Source: JBGPTF01 sp041490445 (GTDB lineage: Bacteria > Acidobacteriota > Terriglobia > Acidiferrales > UBA7541). Taken from it: 64,000 bases of DNA. The position numbers and the translations under genes are program-made. The notes beneath the pieces were generated by a model, which saw only the letters and a program-made list of their open reading frames with translations, did no database searches and had not been told where the DNA came from. The DNA lies in contig JBGPTF010000012.1 of NCBI GenBank assembly GCA_041490445.1, positions 1 to 64,000 on the forward strand, read 5' to 3'. Below, in pieces: positions 8,577 through 17,912 of this stretch (within the stretch, counting starts at the first letter, position 1; each line of letters starts with the position of its first letter).

Positions 8577-8947
8577 CCACCCTCTGGCCTTCTACTCGTG
8601 CGACTGGGCTCTACCTCTGGATTTCAATAAGGCTACGTGTGGCGACGAGCTATAACAACTGACCGCAGGGCCAGTTTCAGTTCAGGACGCGGAGGGCCGG
8701 GAGATTGTGCGCCAGAGGAGTAAGACAAACCCCCACGCTGAGTTTTCCGGGAGTTAGGATTCCAACTTCTCATAAACCAGCGTCTGCGAGCAGCCTCTTC
8801 GTAATCGTTTTCTTTTGTTTTACGTGGCGCGTACCTGTTTTGAGGCGCGACGCGACACGGCAGATGAGAATGGATTGCGCGAAATGTCTAACTTGCGGCC
8901 GCGCACAAGTCTTACATTCAGCCGCACATGAAGAACTTGCCGGCCTT
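8577..8947. other. 371-bp gap between the two cytochrome genes
   Basis: No supported gene on either strand. The leader of the 28-heme cytochrome must lie here, so a separate promoter is possible, but I see no convincing -10/-35 pair and no strong hairpin with a T-run. Confidence 0.5.
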
Positions 8948-10921
8948 CTAGTTGTGGCAGCTCGCACAATCGCGCGGCGTGGGCTTGTAAAACAGGACTC
9001 GCTTCTGATCGATCGTCTTGAAGAGCTTGTGGCACAAGTCGCAGGAGACGTTCTTGTGCGCGCCCTTCAGCGAAAACGTCGAGCCTCTCTCATGGTCGAA
9101 TAGCGAAGGCTTCCAGGCAATCGTGTTGTGGCACTTTGCGCAGTCCTCCGACAGGCCCGCTTTGGCGAACTGGCCGGCGTGAGCGTCCTGGTGGCAGGCA
9201 GAACATTGTGTGTGGGCCGTCTTGAAGGAGATTTGCTCGACGGAGGCTCCTGTTGCAGTTGGCTTGTGGCATCCCTCACAATTCACCTTGACGTGGGCGC
9301 CGGTCAACGGGAATGGGGTCTTGGAGTGATCGAAACTTAGGAGATCGGTCCAACTCTTGACGGAATGGCAAGCCTCGCAACCCAAGGCAGTGCCGTTCGG
9401 CCGGCGTCGCGCCATCTGCTCCTTGAATTCGCCGTGATGCGGATCGCGATGGCATCCCGTGCAGGTGCGGTCCTCGAATCGGTAGGGTGCAACCTTGGCC
9501 ACAACCTGCGCTTTCTTGATCGAATGACAATCCGAGCACGCAACCGCGAGATGCGCGCCTTGGAGGGGGTAGCGGCTCTTCTGGTGAAGCGCGATCGTAA
9601 ACGTTGACGGTTGGAAGCCGCTGACCGTGTGGCACGCTTCACAACGATTGGCGAATGGCGCACCGGAGAATTGGCCCTGGTGCGCGTCGGTGTGGCAATC
9701 CAAGCATCGAGCGAAGGGCAGGTTGTAGCGGGTTGCCGTCCCCGCGGGGATGTGACACTTCGCGCAGGCCACCGACGCGTGTTTCCCTTCGAGCGCGTAG
9801 GCCGTGGCCGCGTGTTCCTTCACGCCGAAGAGCGATGGCTTGAAGCCGTCCACGTTGTGGCAGGCGGAACATTCGCCCTTATCTGTACGTTCGCGGAATT
9901 GGCCGCCGTGCGGGTCCGGGGTGTGGCAGTCCGAGCACTTCGCGAAGGCAACCGGCCGTTTGAAATCTCCGCCCGCATGACATTTCAGGCAGTCCACCTG
10001 GGCGTGCTTCCCGAGCAAAGGATATCGCGTCTTCGAGTGGTCGAATTCGTGGGCGGGAAGAATTCTCCGCCAGCCCGCTGTTGTATGGCAGGTTTCGCAC
10101 GATGGAACAAATGCGCCGCGATGCGGATCTTTGTGACAATCGGAGCATTTGCCGAAAGGAATGCCGGTGAACTGCGGCTTCTTCTCCGGACCGCCGGCCA
10201 CGTGGCACTTCTCGCACACCACTTGCGCGTGGAGGCCCGTCAACGGAAATCTCGTTTTCGAATGGTCGAATTGCTTCGCAGCTTTCCAATCCACGAAGTT
10301 GTGACATTGCAGACAATTCTGTCCGAGCCGGCCGCGGTGAATATCCTCGTGACACGTGACGCAATCCTGCGAAAGGCCGAGGAACGTTCGGCTCGGATCC
10401 TTCATTTTGATCAAACCGCGCTCCGATTCGCGAATCCGTTCGGGTTTGTGGCACTGTCTGCATTCCAATCCAGCGTGTTTGCCCTGCAGCACATAACCCG
10501 TCTGACTGTGATCGAAGCCCTGAAGCGAAGGTTGAAAACGAATCAGCGGGAAACCTTCGCCATTATGCTCGGAATGGCATTTTGCGCAGTCTTCCTTATT
10601 GGCGAAGCGGGCGTGCAGTCCCCGGGCCTGTGCGAGCCGTTGCGCGATCTCCGTGTGGCATTCCTGGCACTTCAAAACGGCGGAGCCCGAGCCAACCTGG
10701 TGACAACTCACGCACTGCGTGGGCCCGCTGAGGAATTGATGGGCCCGGGAAAGCGGACCGGGCGAGATCTGGGATCGAACGGGTAGCACGGCAAGAAAAA
10801 GAAAGGATGCGAGGATTACAAAAAGGAACTGGAGCCGACAGAGAATCTCGACGCGCAGTATTGCGCCAAGGATGGCAGCCTCTTCTCGGGCACGCTTCAG
10901 AGGAAGATCCGGCAATCGCAA
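8948..10921 (-). CDS. 23-heme c-type multiheme cytochrome, secreted
   Basis: 657 residues. 23 CXXCH motifs, from CVSCH near residue 70 to CASCH, where the protein ends after one more residue. Repeating blocks of FDHSKTRFPL, LLGKHAQVDC and GKHASVAC supply candidate distal His ligands. The sequence is related in layout to the 28-heme neighbour (FDHSKTPFPLTGAHV occurs in both) but is not a near-identical tandem array. The start is uncertain: the frame opens at a TTG at 10921, and the hydrophobic signal (FLFVILASFLFLAVLPV) begins about 31 residues later with no ATG between. It is the most upstream gene of the locus. Inferred role: periplasmic or surface electron carrier delivering to or from the 28-heme/barrel pair. 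Confidence 0.9.
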   Translation of the reverse strand: MRLPDLPLKRAREEAAILGAILRVEILCRLQFLFVILASFLFLAVLPVRSQISPGPLSRAHQFLSGPTQCVSCHQVGSGSAVLKCQECHTEIAQRLAQARGLHARFANKEDCAKCHSEHNGEGFPLIRFQPSLQGFDHSQTGYVLQGKHAGLECRQCHKPERIRESERGLIKMKDPSRTFLGLSQDCVTCHEDIHRGRLGQNCLQCHNFVDWKAAKQFDHSKTRFPLTGLHAQVVCEKCHVAGGPEKKPQFTGIPFGKCSDCHKDPHRGAFVPSCETCHTTAGWRRILPAHEFDHSKTRYPLLGKHAQVDCLKCHAGGDFKRPVAFAKCSDCHTPDPHGGQFRERTDKGECSACHNVDGFKPSLFGVKEHAATAYALEGKHASVACAKCHIPAGTATRYNLPFARCLDCHTDAHQGQFSGAPFANRCEACHTVSGFQPSTFTIALHQKSRYPLQGAHLAVACSDCHSIKKAQVVAKVAPYRFEDRTCTGCHRDPHHGEFKEQMARRRPNGTALGCEACHSVKSWTDLLSFDHSKTPFPLTGAHVKVNCEGCHKPTATGASVEQISFKTAHTQCSACHQDAHAGQFAKAGLSEDCAKCHNTIAWKPSLFDHERGSTFSLKGAHKNVSCDLCHKLFKTIDQKRVLFYKPTPRDCASCHN

Positions 10922-11270
10922 GAGTCGTCTCCGCGGACGTGCGGGCGCTGGCGCTTGGCCTCAGAAACGGTGGCCGAAGCTGCCGGGGAAAACGAGGACC
11001 TGAGAAAACCAGCCTAGCACAGGGCCACTCGCGGCCGACGAAAATGCGGTGCGCCTGTTCACTCCCGGTAATCGGAAACTTCCACAGCATCTGGCTATCA
11101 AGGTCATAAGCGCGGAGCGATCCGAAGTTCATCGCCACCACAGCCGAGCGACGGAAAAGATACAGATGTTTCTCCGCGCCACGACCACGGCCACCCGCCG
11201 CGACCGCCGGGCCGATGTCCTGGTTTTCAATTGCGCTCGGCGGTTGGGAGGAATACTCTCCCACTTCTCC
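10922..11270. other. Upstream region of the cytochrome locus, 349 bp
   Basis: No convincing gene. It should carry the promoter for the 23-heme cytochrome but I cannot identify one. The insertion sequence ends at its far border, so this IS landed directly upstream of the cytochrome operon. Confidence 0.4.
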
Positions 11271-12557
11271 TGTCCCTACCAAAAAGTCTATTCGACTGCC
11301 CTGACCGCAACGGCACGCACTGGATCCTGAGAAACCTCAAGATCAAATCGGACACTGTCTACCGCAACTGGAATTTGTGTATCTTTCGCGAGTCCGAATT
11401 GCACACCACGAGACCCGATTCGTCGAGGAAGCGTTTGGTGGTGCTGGTTGGTCAGGCAGCCCTGCTTGTGTAGAGATGATGCAGCCCGCCGACTTGGGGA
11501 ATCTCGATTACGTTCCCGAACGAAGGAGGCTGGACCGGGCGATTGATTGGGGCATCTTTTTCGAGAGACAGATGGGTGCGACAGCGCTCGTAGTACTTGA
11601 AATAGTCCTTCAGGACACGATGCAAGCCGCCCTCGTTGAAAACGATGATGTGGTCCAAGCATTCGCGCCGAATCGAACCGATTAAGCGTTCGACATAAGG
11701 ATTCTGCCAAGGAGACTGCAATGCAGTGAGGACTTCGTGGATGCCTAACCAGTCTGTCGCTTCATGGAATTTCTCTCCATGGGTGCCGTCCCGATCGCAT
11801 AACAGATAACCCGGAGCGATGTCCCAAGGAAACGCTTCCAAAAGCTGGCGGGCTGTCCATTCGGAAGTAGGATTCTCCGTTACGGCGAAGTAGACCGGAT
11901 GTCGACGGTCGTGTCCGAGGATTACGAACACGAATCGGAGCCGAAACGCAAGGGTCGGAACCACGAAGAAGTCCGCAGATACCAAGTCCTTCAAATGGTT
12001 GCTCAAAAAGGTGCGCCACGTCTGCGAGGGCGGCTGGCGAGGCCGAACCATGTAGTTGGCGACAGTCGCCTGCGAAATCTCTATTCCGAGCTTTAGCAGT
12101 TCCCCGTGAATGCGTGGCGCACCCCAACGAGGGTTGGCCAGACTCATTCTCCGAATCCGATCTCGAACTTCGCCGGGTACGGAAGGACGACCGTTGCGAT
12201 TCCGACTTTCCCATCTCCAGTACAGGCGGAAGCCTTTCCGATGCCAGGCGATCACGGTTTCGGGTTTGACGATCAGCAGCGCGGATCGCCAGTCGGCTCA
12301 CAAACGGGAGAGCCAAACCCACAGAAGTCGGTCCGTGGTTGAGAGGCTGAGTCGACGTCCGCGGTTGGAACGCTGCAGGACCAAAAGTTGATGTCGTAGT
12401 GCCAAGATCTCAGCTTGAAGGGCGGCACGAGTTCGAAAACAACCTCGCAGAACAAACAAGAGCGAGAAGAACGCGGTGAACATGGGGTCAGCAGCCTACT
12501 TCCAGCAACGTTTCAAGTTCAACTGCTTCAACGTACACAGAGTTCTTAGTAGGGACA
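11271..12557 (-). mobile_element. IS481-like insertion sequence with terminal inverted repeats
   Basis: The left end is TGTCCCTACCAA at 11271-11282; the right end is TTAGTAGGGACA at 12546-12557, its inverted match with one mismatch. The flanking bases CTCC and GGAG extend the symmetry to 15 of 16. TGT...ACA termini and a length of about 1.29 kb fit the IS481 family. I see no clear target duplication. The single transposase inside is disrupted by a stop codon, so the copy is probably immobile unless helped in trans. Confidence 0.75.
11452..12483 (-). pseudogene. IS481-like integrase-core transposase broken by an in-frame TGA
   Basis: One continuous frame of 344 codons from the ATG at 12483 to the stop at 11452, interrupted only by TGA at 12298-12300 (codon 62). 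The context LSRL-stop-ADWRSALLIV shows the lost residue is probably the Trp found at this place in related transposases, so a TGG to TGA change explains it. The helical N-terminus (LQAEILALRHQLLVLQR), the helix-turn-helix (PRWGAPRIHGELLKLGIEIS) and the DDE core (LGHDRRHPVYFAVTENPTSE, LLCDRDGTHG, PYVERLIGSIRRECLDH) are otherwise intact. Confidence 0.8.
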
Positions 12558-12748
12558 GGAGCTCCGAAGCTTGAAGATTGTCAGAAAACCGCGTCAATAG
12601 TGGGTTAGTAGGGAGCTGGCGCTGCCAAGAGGTTGCTAGTTCCCTGATTTTTTCCCTGTTAACGCCCGGAGAAGGGTTCGCTCATGACTGTGCCCTCCGC
12701 CATCCTCCCCCGGACTTGACCTGCCGAACCTGCTCAAAGAAAGTTTCT

Positions 12749-13231
12749 TCAGAGCTTGTAGCCGAATTTCCGCAGAAGCTCCTTGCGCTGCTTGACGTCT
12801 TCCGGTTCCTCAACGCCTTTCGGCGAGAAGCCGTCCACCACGCCGAGGACGGCGCGTCCCTGTGCCGTCTCGGTGACAATCACTTCCGTCGGGTTCGCTG
12901 TCGCGCAGAAAATCGTGCACACCTCGAAGCAATCCTTGATTCGCCCCAGCACGTTGATGGGATACGCCTGCCGCAGCAGCACGACAAAGACGTGACCCGC
13001 GCCGATGGCGCGCGCGTTGGCAATCGCCGCGTCGCGCAGCCCTTCGTCGTTCGCTTCGACGCGCACCAGGCATGGCCCCGAAGCTTCGTTGAAGGCGATC
13101 GCAAACTTTACGCCGGGCACCGTGTTCACCATCACTTCGTAGAGATCTTCCACCGACTTGATGAAATGCGACTGCCCGAGAATCAGGTTCGCCCCTTCCG
13201 GAATATCCATCCGCACGTTCTTCAGTTCCAT
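12749..13231 (-). CDS. Adenosine-specific kinase family protein (DUF355)
   Basis: 160 residues, start at the ATG at 13231 (MELKNVRMDIPEGANLILGQ); a longer upstream frame lacks similarity and overlaps the divergent gene's leader. The sequence matches the small DUF355/adenosine-specific kinase family throughout: GQSHFIKSVEDLYE, FAIAFNEASGPCLVR, AIGAGHVFVVLLR, AYPINVLGRIK, CTIFCATANPTEVIV and the C-terminal GVVDGFSPKGVE. Length equals the family norm. The family name comes from structural and ligand studies of archaeal members; physiological function in bacteria is not well defined. It stands alone, divergent from the SDR gene. Confidence 0.85.
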   Translation of the reverse strand: MELKNVRMDIPEGANLILGQSHFIKSVEDLYEVMVNTVPGVKFAIAFNEASGPCLVRVEANDEGLRDAAIANARAIGAGHVFVVLLRQAYPINVLGRIKDCFEVCTIFCATANPTEVIVTETAQGRAVLGVVDGFSPKGVEEPEDVKQRKELLRKFGYKL

Positions 13232-13398
13232 GCTTCGCCTCGCTCCCCGCCTTGAATTGGCGCAGCCATTATCGGCAGGGACCTCCCGGAGAGCAAGTGG
13301 AGCTGCGCTGGACAGAGGCAGGAGAGCGCGAGCCATTTTTAGCAGTGTTCATCGGCGAGGATCTGTGGTTTGATTTCGCTCTTGCGGAGGGAATCGCG

Positions 13399-14184
13399 AT
13401 GGAACGATGGCGTGGCAAATGGGCGCTCGTCACGGGCGCAAGCGCGGGAATCGGCCGGGAGCTGGCGAAACAGATCGCGGTGAGCGGCGCGAATCTTGTC
13501 CTGGCGGCGCGCCGCCGCGACCGGCTGGAACAGCTTGCGGGAAGACTGCGCGCGCAGCACGGGGTTTCGGTGGAGATTGCTGTCGCGGATCTCGCCCAGC
13601 CGGCGGCGCCGGAAGATCTATTTCAATTCACAGAGGAGAAGGGAATTGCGGTCGAGTTGCTCGTCAACAACGCCGGGTTCGGCGTGTACGGCCGCTTTCA
13701 CGAGAGCAATCTTTCCCGTGAGCTTGGCATGGTCCAGGTCAACGTCGCCGCCGTCGTCCATTTGACGCGCCTCTTTCTGCCGGCGATGGTCCAGCGCCGC
13801 CACGGGGACATTCTGATCGTCGCGTCCACCGCCGCATTCCAGGGAGTGCCGTACATCGCCACGTATGCTGCGACGAAGGCGTTCGACCTGTATTTCGCGG
13901 AGGCGCTCGCCGAGGAAGTGCGCCAGCACGGCGTGAACGTCTGCGCGCTGTGTCCCGGCTCGACGCACACGGAGTTTCAACAGGTCGCGGGCGAACCCGA
14001 CCGCGCCTTCCGCCACGCGGAAACTGCGGAAAAAGTGGCGCGCGTGGGACTCAACGCTCTCGCGAAAGGAAAAAGCTGCGTGATTTCCGGTCTGGGCAAC
14101 TGGCTCGGAGTTGAAGGGCAGCGGCTGACGCCGCGCGGGCTGGTTACCCGCGTTGCTGCGAAACTTTTCGAGCCTTCTGCATAG
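13399..14184 (+). CDS. Short-chain dehydrogenase/reductase
   Basis: 261 residues from the ATG at 13399. Classical SDR motifs: TGASAGIG cofactor loop near residue 12, NNAG at about 92, catalytic Ser in IVASTAAFQG, and Tyr-x3-Lys in YAATK. Arg residues after the second strand (AARRRDR) favour NADPH. It resembles the DltE/YqjQ-like group that reduces acyl or keto compounds (typical PGSTHTEF after the active site), but substrate is unknown. It ends 9 bp before the convergent acetyl-CoA synthetase stop, so the two share a terminator region. Confidence 0.85.
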   Translation: MERWRGKWALVTGASAGIGRELAKQIAVSGANLVLAARRRDRLEQLAGRLRAQHGVSVEIAVADLAQPAAPEDLFQFTEEKGIAVELLVNNAGFGVYGRFHESNLSRELGMVQVNVAAVVHLTRLFLPAMVQRRHGDILIVASTAAFQGVPYIATYAATKAFDLYFAEALAEEVRQHGVNVCALCPGSTHTEFQQVAGEPDRAFRHAETAEKVARVGLNALAKGKSCVISGLGNWLGVEGQRLTPRGLVTRVAAKLFEPSA

Positions 14185-14193
14185 CCTGCAATG

Positions 14194-16146
14194 TCATGCC
14201 TCGTCGCGGCCTTGCTGCCGGGCGAGGCGCTCAATCACGGAAAGATCCTCGAGCGTCGTGGTGTCGCCGGAAATGCCGCCCTTCTCCGCAAGCTCGCGCA
14301 GCAGGCGGCGCATTATTTTTCCGCTGCGCGTTTTCGGAAGCATGTCTGCGAAGCGAACTTCGGCGGGGCGCGCGATCGTGCCAATGGCGCCCACGACGTG
14401 CTCCATCAACATGGCGCGCAGCTCGCTGGAGGGCGTCTGGCCCGCGCGCAGCGTGACGAAGCAGACAATCGCCTCGCCCTTGATCTCATCCGGCCGCGCA
14501 ACCACGGCTGCTTCCGCCACCGACGGGTGGCTCACCAGCGCGCTTTCGATTTCCATCGAGCTGAGCCGGTGCCCGGCCACCTTAATGACGTCGTCCACGC
14601 GGCCGAGCACCCAGAAATAGCCGCTGGCGTCGCATTGCGCGGCATCGCCCGTGAAATAGACGCCGGGGATGCGGCTCCAGTAGTCGCGGCGGTAGCGCTC
14701 GTCATCGCCGTAAATCGTGCGCAGCATCGAAGGCCAGGGCTTTTCGATGACCAGATAGCCCGTCTCGCCCGGCTTCACCGGCTGGCCTTGCAAATTGACC
14801 ACTTTGGCGGCGACGCCGGGGAGCGGCAGAGTTGCCGAGCCGGGCTTCGTGGGTATTGCGCCGGGCAGCGGCGAAATCAGAATGGAACCCGTCTCCGTCT
14901 GCCACCACGTATCTACGATCGGGCAGCGCTTCTTTCCGATGACTTCGGAATACCACTTCCACGCCGCGGGATTGATGGGCTCGCCGACGGTGCCGAGCAG
15001 GCGCAGGCACGACAAGTCGTGCTTCTCGATCCATTCCTTGCCCCATTGCATGAACGCGCGCACGGCGGTAGCGGAGCTGTAGAAGATCGTTACCTTGTAG
15101 CGCTCGATGATTTCCCAGAATCGGTCGCGGCGGGGATGGTCGGGCGCGCCTTCGTACATCACGATGCTGGCGGCATTCGCGAGCGGGCCGTAGACGATGT
15201 AGCTGTGTCCCGTGACCCAGCCGATGTCTGCGGTGCACCAGAACACATCGTTGTCGCGCAGGTCGAAAACAAGCTGCATGGACCAGGCGCATTGGAGCAG
15301 GTAACCGGCGGAAGTGTGCAGCACGCCTTTCGGCTTCCCGGTGGTGCCGCTGGTATAGAGGACATAGAGAGGATGCTCGGCGTCGAAGGGCGGCGCGGGG
15401 CAATCTTTCGCATTTTTTTCTTCCAGCTCATGCCACCACAGATCGCGGCCGCCTTTCCAATCCACTTCTTCGCCGGTGCGGCGCACGACTACGACGTGCT
15501 CGATGGTCGGACACTTGTCGGCGGCCGCGTTCGCCGTTTCTTTGAGCGGAACCACGCGGCCGCGGCGATAGCCGCCGTCGGCGGTGATCAGCAGCTTTGC
15601 GCCCGCATCCTGGATGCGATCGGCGAGCGCGGGCGCGCTGAATCCGCCGAAGACGACCGAATGCACCGCTCCGATCCGCGCGCAGGCCAGCATCGAGATC
15701 GGCAGCTCCGGGATCATCGGCAGATAAATCGCCACGCAATCGCCGGGCTTCACACCGAGCGAGAGCAGGGCATTGGCGAACCGGCAGACGCGCGCGTGCA
15801 GCTCGCAGTACGTGAGCTGGAGCGTCTTGCCGTCTTCCGCTTCCCAGAGCAGCGCGGGCTTGTTGCCGTTTTGCTTAAGGTGGCGGTCCAGGCAGTTGTA
15901 AGAGACGTTGAGCTTGCCGCCAACGAACCATTTCGCGTGCGGCAAATCCCATTCGAGTGTTTTCTTCGGCGGCTCGAACCAATCGAGCAGCTTGGCCTGC
16001 TCGCCCCAGTAGCCTTCAGGGTCTTTCAGCGCCCGGTCGTAAATCGCCCGATAGTCATCGAGCGAATGCACGCGGGCGCGCTTCGAAAATTCCTCCGGCG
16101 GTGGCACAGGTTTCTCGTTCAGGATCTGCGGGTCAAACTCAGCCAT
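14194..16146 (-). CDS. acs: Acetyl-CoA synthetase (AMP-forming)
   Basis: 650 residues, the usual length. It activates acetate to acetyl-CoA through acetyl-AMP. Features include the N-terminal DDYRAIYDRALKDPEGYWGE, the nucleotide loop YTSGTTGKPKG, WWQTETG, the hinge region TGDAAQCDASGYFWVLGRVDD and the C-terminal acetylation-type lysine in PKTRSGKIMRRLLRE. The start chosen is the ATG at 16146 (MAEFDPQIL) because the 17 upstream codons lie in a different compositional context. Single gene facing the SDR; acetate scavenging is the probable role. Confidence 0.95.
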   Translation of the reverse strand: MAEFDPQILNEKPVPPPEEFSKRARVHSLDDYRAIYDRALKDPEGYWGEQAKLLDWFEPPKKTLEWDLPHAKWFVGGKLNVSYNCLDRHLKQNGNKPALLWEAEDGKTLQLTYCELHARVCRFANALLSLGVKPGDCVAIYLPMIPELPISMLACARIGAVHSVVFGGFSAPALADRIQDAGAKLLITADGGYRRGRVVPLKETANAAADKCPTIEHVVVVRRTGEEVDWKGGRDLWWHELEEKNAKDCPAPPFDAEHPLYVLYTSGTTGKPKGVLHTSAGYLLQCAWSMQLVFDLRDNDVFWCTADIGWVTGHSYIVYGPLANAASIVMYEGAPDHPRRDRFWEIIERYKVTIFYSSATAVRAFMQWGKEWIEKHDLSCLRLLGTVGEPINPAAWKWYSEVIGKKRCPIVDTWWQTETGSILISPLPGAIPTKPGSATLPLPGVAAKVVNLQGQPVKPGETGYLVIEKPWPSMLRTIYGDDERYRRDYWSRIPGVYFTGDAAQCDASGYFWVLGRVDDVIKVAGHRLSSMEIESALVSHPSVAEAAVVARPDEIKGEAIVCFVTLRAGQTPSSELRAMLMEHVVGAIGTIARPAEVRFADMLPKTRSGKIMRRLLRELAEKGGISGDTTTLEDLSVIERLARQQGRDEA

Positions 16147-16454
16147 TTCGCCTCCGTGTCGGGCTGCCGGTAGGGATGGATTTATCCGAGAGCGCATCTA
16201 AAGTACGAAACGAGCCGCAGTGGGTCAAGGATGCTTCCGCGGGGTTTGTGCTGTAGGGCACGTGCCGCGGGGCCTGCGCTGGCCGCGTGGTTCTTCCCTC
16301 GCGGCGCCTGCCGCCCCGCCGGATTCTGTCGCCCTTCACCCGCGTTGCGGTATCATAAGGATTGTCAGAAGCGTGCAAGCAGTGCAGCGGAGCTCCTCCC
16401 GGTCCGGCATCACTGCCATTTGTAAGCTTCAACTTCATCACTGGGGGTTGCACC

Positions 16455-17261
16455 ATGAAATCGAAAGTTCTCCGCAATCTGCTTCTTGCGGTTCTGGGCG
16501 TGTTCGTGCTCAGCCTCACCGCTTGGGCCGATACGCTTGAAATGAGGGATGGCCGCCTGATCGAGGGCAAATTTCTGGGCGGCTCCGAATTCCACATTCG
16601 CTTCCTCGTCAATGGCAAAGAGCGAGTCTTCGACACCAAGGATGTTTTGAGCCTCAGTTTTAACGCCACCGCGGCGAATGACTCGCAGCCGGCGGCTTCG
16701 CAGCCGACTGCAACCACCGCGCCGGCCGGCCAGGCGATTACGGTGCCCGCTGGAACCGCGATTCTCGTGCGCATGATCGACAGCATCGATTCGTCCACGA
16801 ACAGAGTGGGCGACATTTTCCACGCGAGCCTTGCGGACCCGCTCGTCATCGGCGACACGGTCGTCGCCCCTAAGGACGCCGACGTGGTCGGACGATTGAG
16901 CCAGGCGAAGTCCGCCGGCAAAATTGCAGGCCGCTCCGAACTGCGCCTTGAACTCACCGGCATCACGATTAACGGCCAACTGCAGCCGATCGTCACCAGC
17001 GACTACGATGTCGCCGGCAAGTCACGCGGGAAACAAAGCACCCAACGGATTGGCGGCGGCGCGGCCATCGGCGCGGTGATCGGGGCGATTGCCGGCGGTG
17101 GCAAAGGGGCGGCCATCGGCGCCGGTGTCGGCGCAGCAGCAGGCACCGGCGTTCAGGTTTTCACGCACGGCGAGAAGGTGAAGGTGCCCAGCGAAACGCT
17201 GCTCGAATTCAAGCTCGATCAGCCCTTCACGGTCGCGCCATCACCGTCCAGCGGACGGTAA
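16455..17261 (+). CDS. Secreted protein with glycine-zipper segment
   Basis: 268 residues with a signal peptide (RNLLLAVLGVFVLSLTAWA). Residues about 27-65 form a short beta domain (LEMRDGRLIEGKFLGGSEFHI) common at the start of acidobacterial envelope proteins. A Thr/Ala/Pro linker follows, then a beta-rich domain (VPAGTAILVRMIDSIDS, VVAPKDADVVGRL) and a glycine zipper (GGGAAIGAVIGAIAGGGKG AAIGAG) near 215-240 that could insert in or contact a membrane. The pattern is a conserved acidobacterial envelope protein; biochemical role unknown. Confidence 0.75.
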   Translation: MKSKVLRNLLLAVLGVFVLSLTAWADTLEMRDGRLIEGKFLGGSEFHIRFLVNGKERVFDTKDVLSLSFNATAANDSQPAASQPTATTAPAGQAITVPAGTAILVRMIDSIDSSTNRVGDIFHASLADPLVIGDTVVAPKDADVVGRLSQAKSAGKIAGRSELRLELTGITINGQLQPIVTSDYDVAGKSRGKQSTQRIGGGAAIGAVIGAIAGGGKGAAIGAGVGAAAGTGVQVFTHGEKVKVPSETLLEFKLDQPFTVAPSPSSGR

Positions 17262-17380
17262 CGGCAGAAACACAGGCGCTGGCGTCGTGTAGCAACTGTT
17301 GACTCCTTGGGCAAGATTCTCCTTGCCCGTGGGAGTTCTGCTGCGTAAGATACGCGCTGTTTGGCACTGAGACGTGGCCG

Positions 17381-17812
17381 ATGCCGAAAGAAAAACCCAA
17401 AGTTAATATCGGTGAAGTCATCCGATCCTACCGGGGCGAGCGCGGGCTTTCGCAGGGCGATATCGAGCGCCGCACCGGCCTTCTTCGCTGCTATCTCTCC
17501 CGCGTCGAGAACGGTCACACCGTTCCGTCCCTCGAAACCCTCGCAAAAATTGCCGAGGCCATGGAAATCAGCCTCGCCGATTTCTTCCCCGGCACGGATA
17601 CGCAACAGGACCGGGAGACTCGGAAGATGCTCGGTGAACTTTCGGAAGAGGAAATCCGGTTTCTTGCCGACATCAAGAAATACAGCACCTCGCTCACCGA
17701 GGAAGACAAGAAGCTGGTCCTCGCCATGATCCGCAAAATGGCCACGCTCACCCCGCCGGTGCGCGTAGCCGCCGCCGGTAGCAAGCCGACCTCTCGCCGC
17801 CCTATGTTTTAG
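17381..17812 (+). CDS. XRE-family transcriptional regulator
   Basis: 143 residues. An HTH_3 domain spans about 9-68 (IGEVIRSYRGERGLSQGDIE, YLSRVENGHTVPSLETLAKIAEAM) followed by a helical tail with LTEEDKKLVLAMIRKMA. The ligand or partner is unknown. A similar small regulator is frequent in acidobacteria. It is not in an obvious operon; downstream lies the convergent thioesterase. Confidence 0.85.
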   Translation: MPKEKPKVNIGEVIRSYRGERGLSQGDIERRTGLLRCYLSRVENGHTVPSLETLAKIAEAMEISLADFFPGTDTQQDRETRKMLGELSEEEIRFLADIKKYSTSLTEEDKKLVLAMIRKMATLTPPVRVAAAGSKPTSRRPMF

Positions 17813-17912
17813 CTTCTACTTCGCTTTTCGCAGCGCCTCCGCGATTGTTTTGCAACCCTAGGGCTGCGCCGCACCCATTGCTCTATAAATCGGAGAATGC
17901 TGCGAACGTGCG

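Noticed and set aside
10980..11266. PQQ/beta-propeller-like SLRAYDLDSQMLWKFPITG on the minus strand
   Set aside because: Only one short resemblance; no neighbouring blades and the frame begins in the IS end.
12601..12660. Second IS end (TTAGTAGGGAGC) just outside the IS481-like element
   Set aside because: Matches only the first 9-10 bases, with no partner end or transposase.
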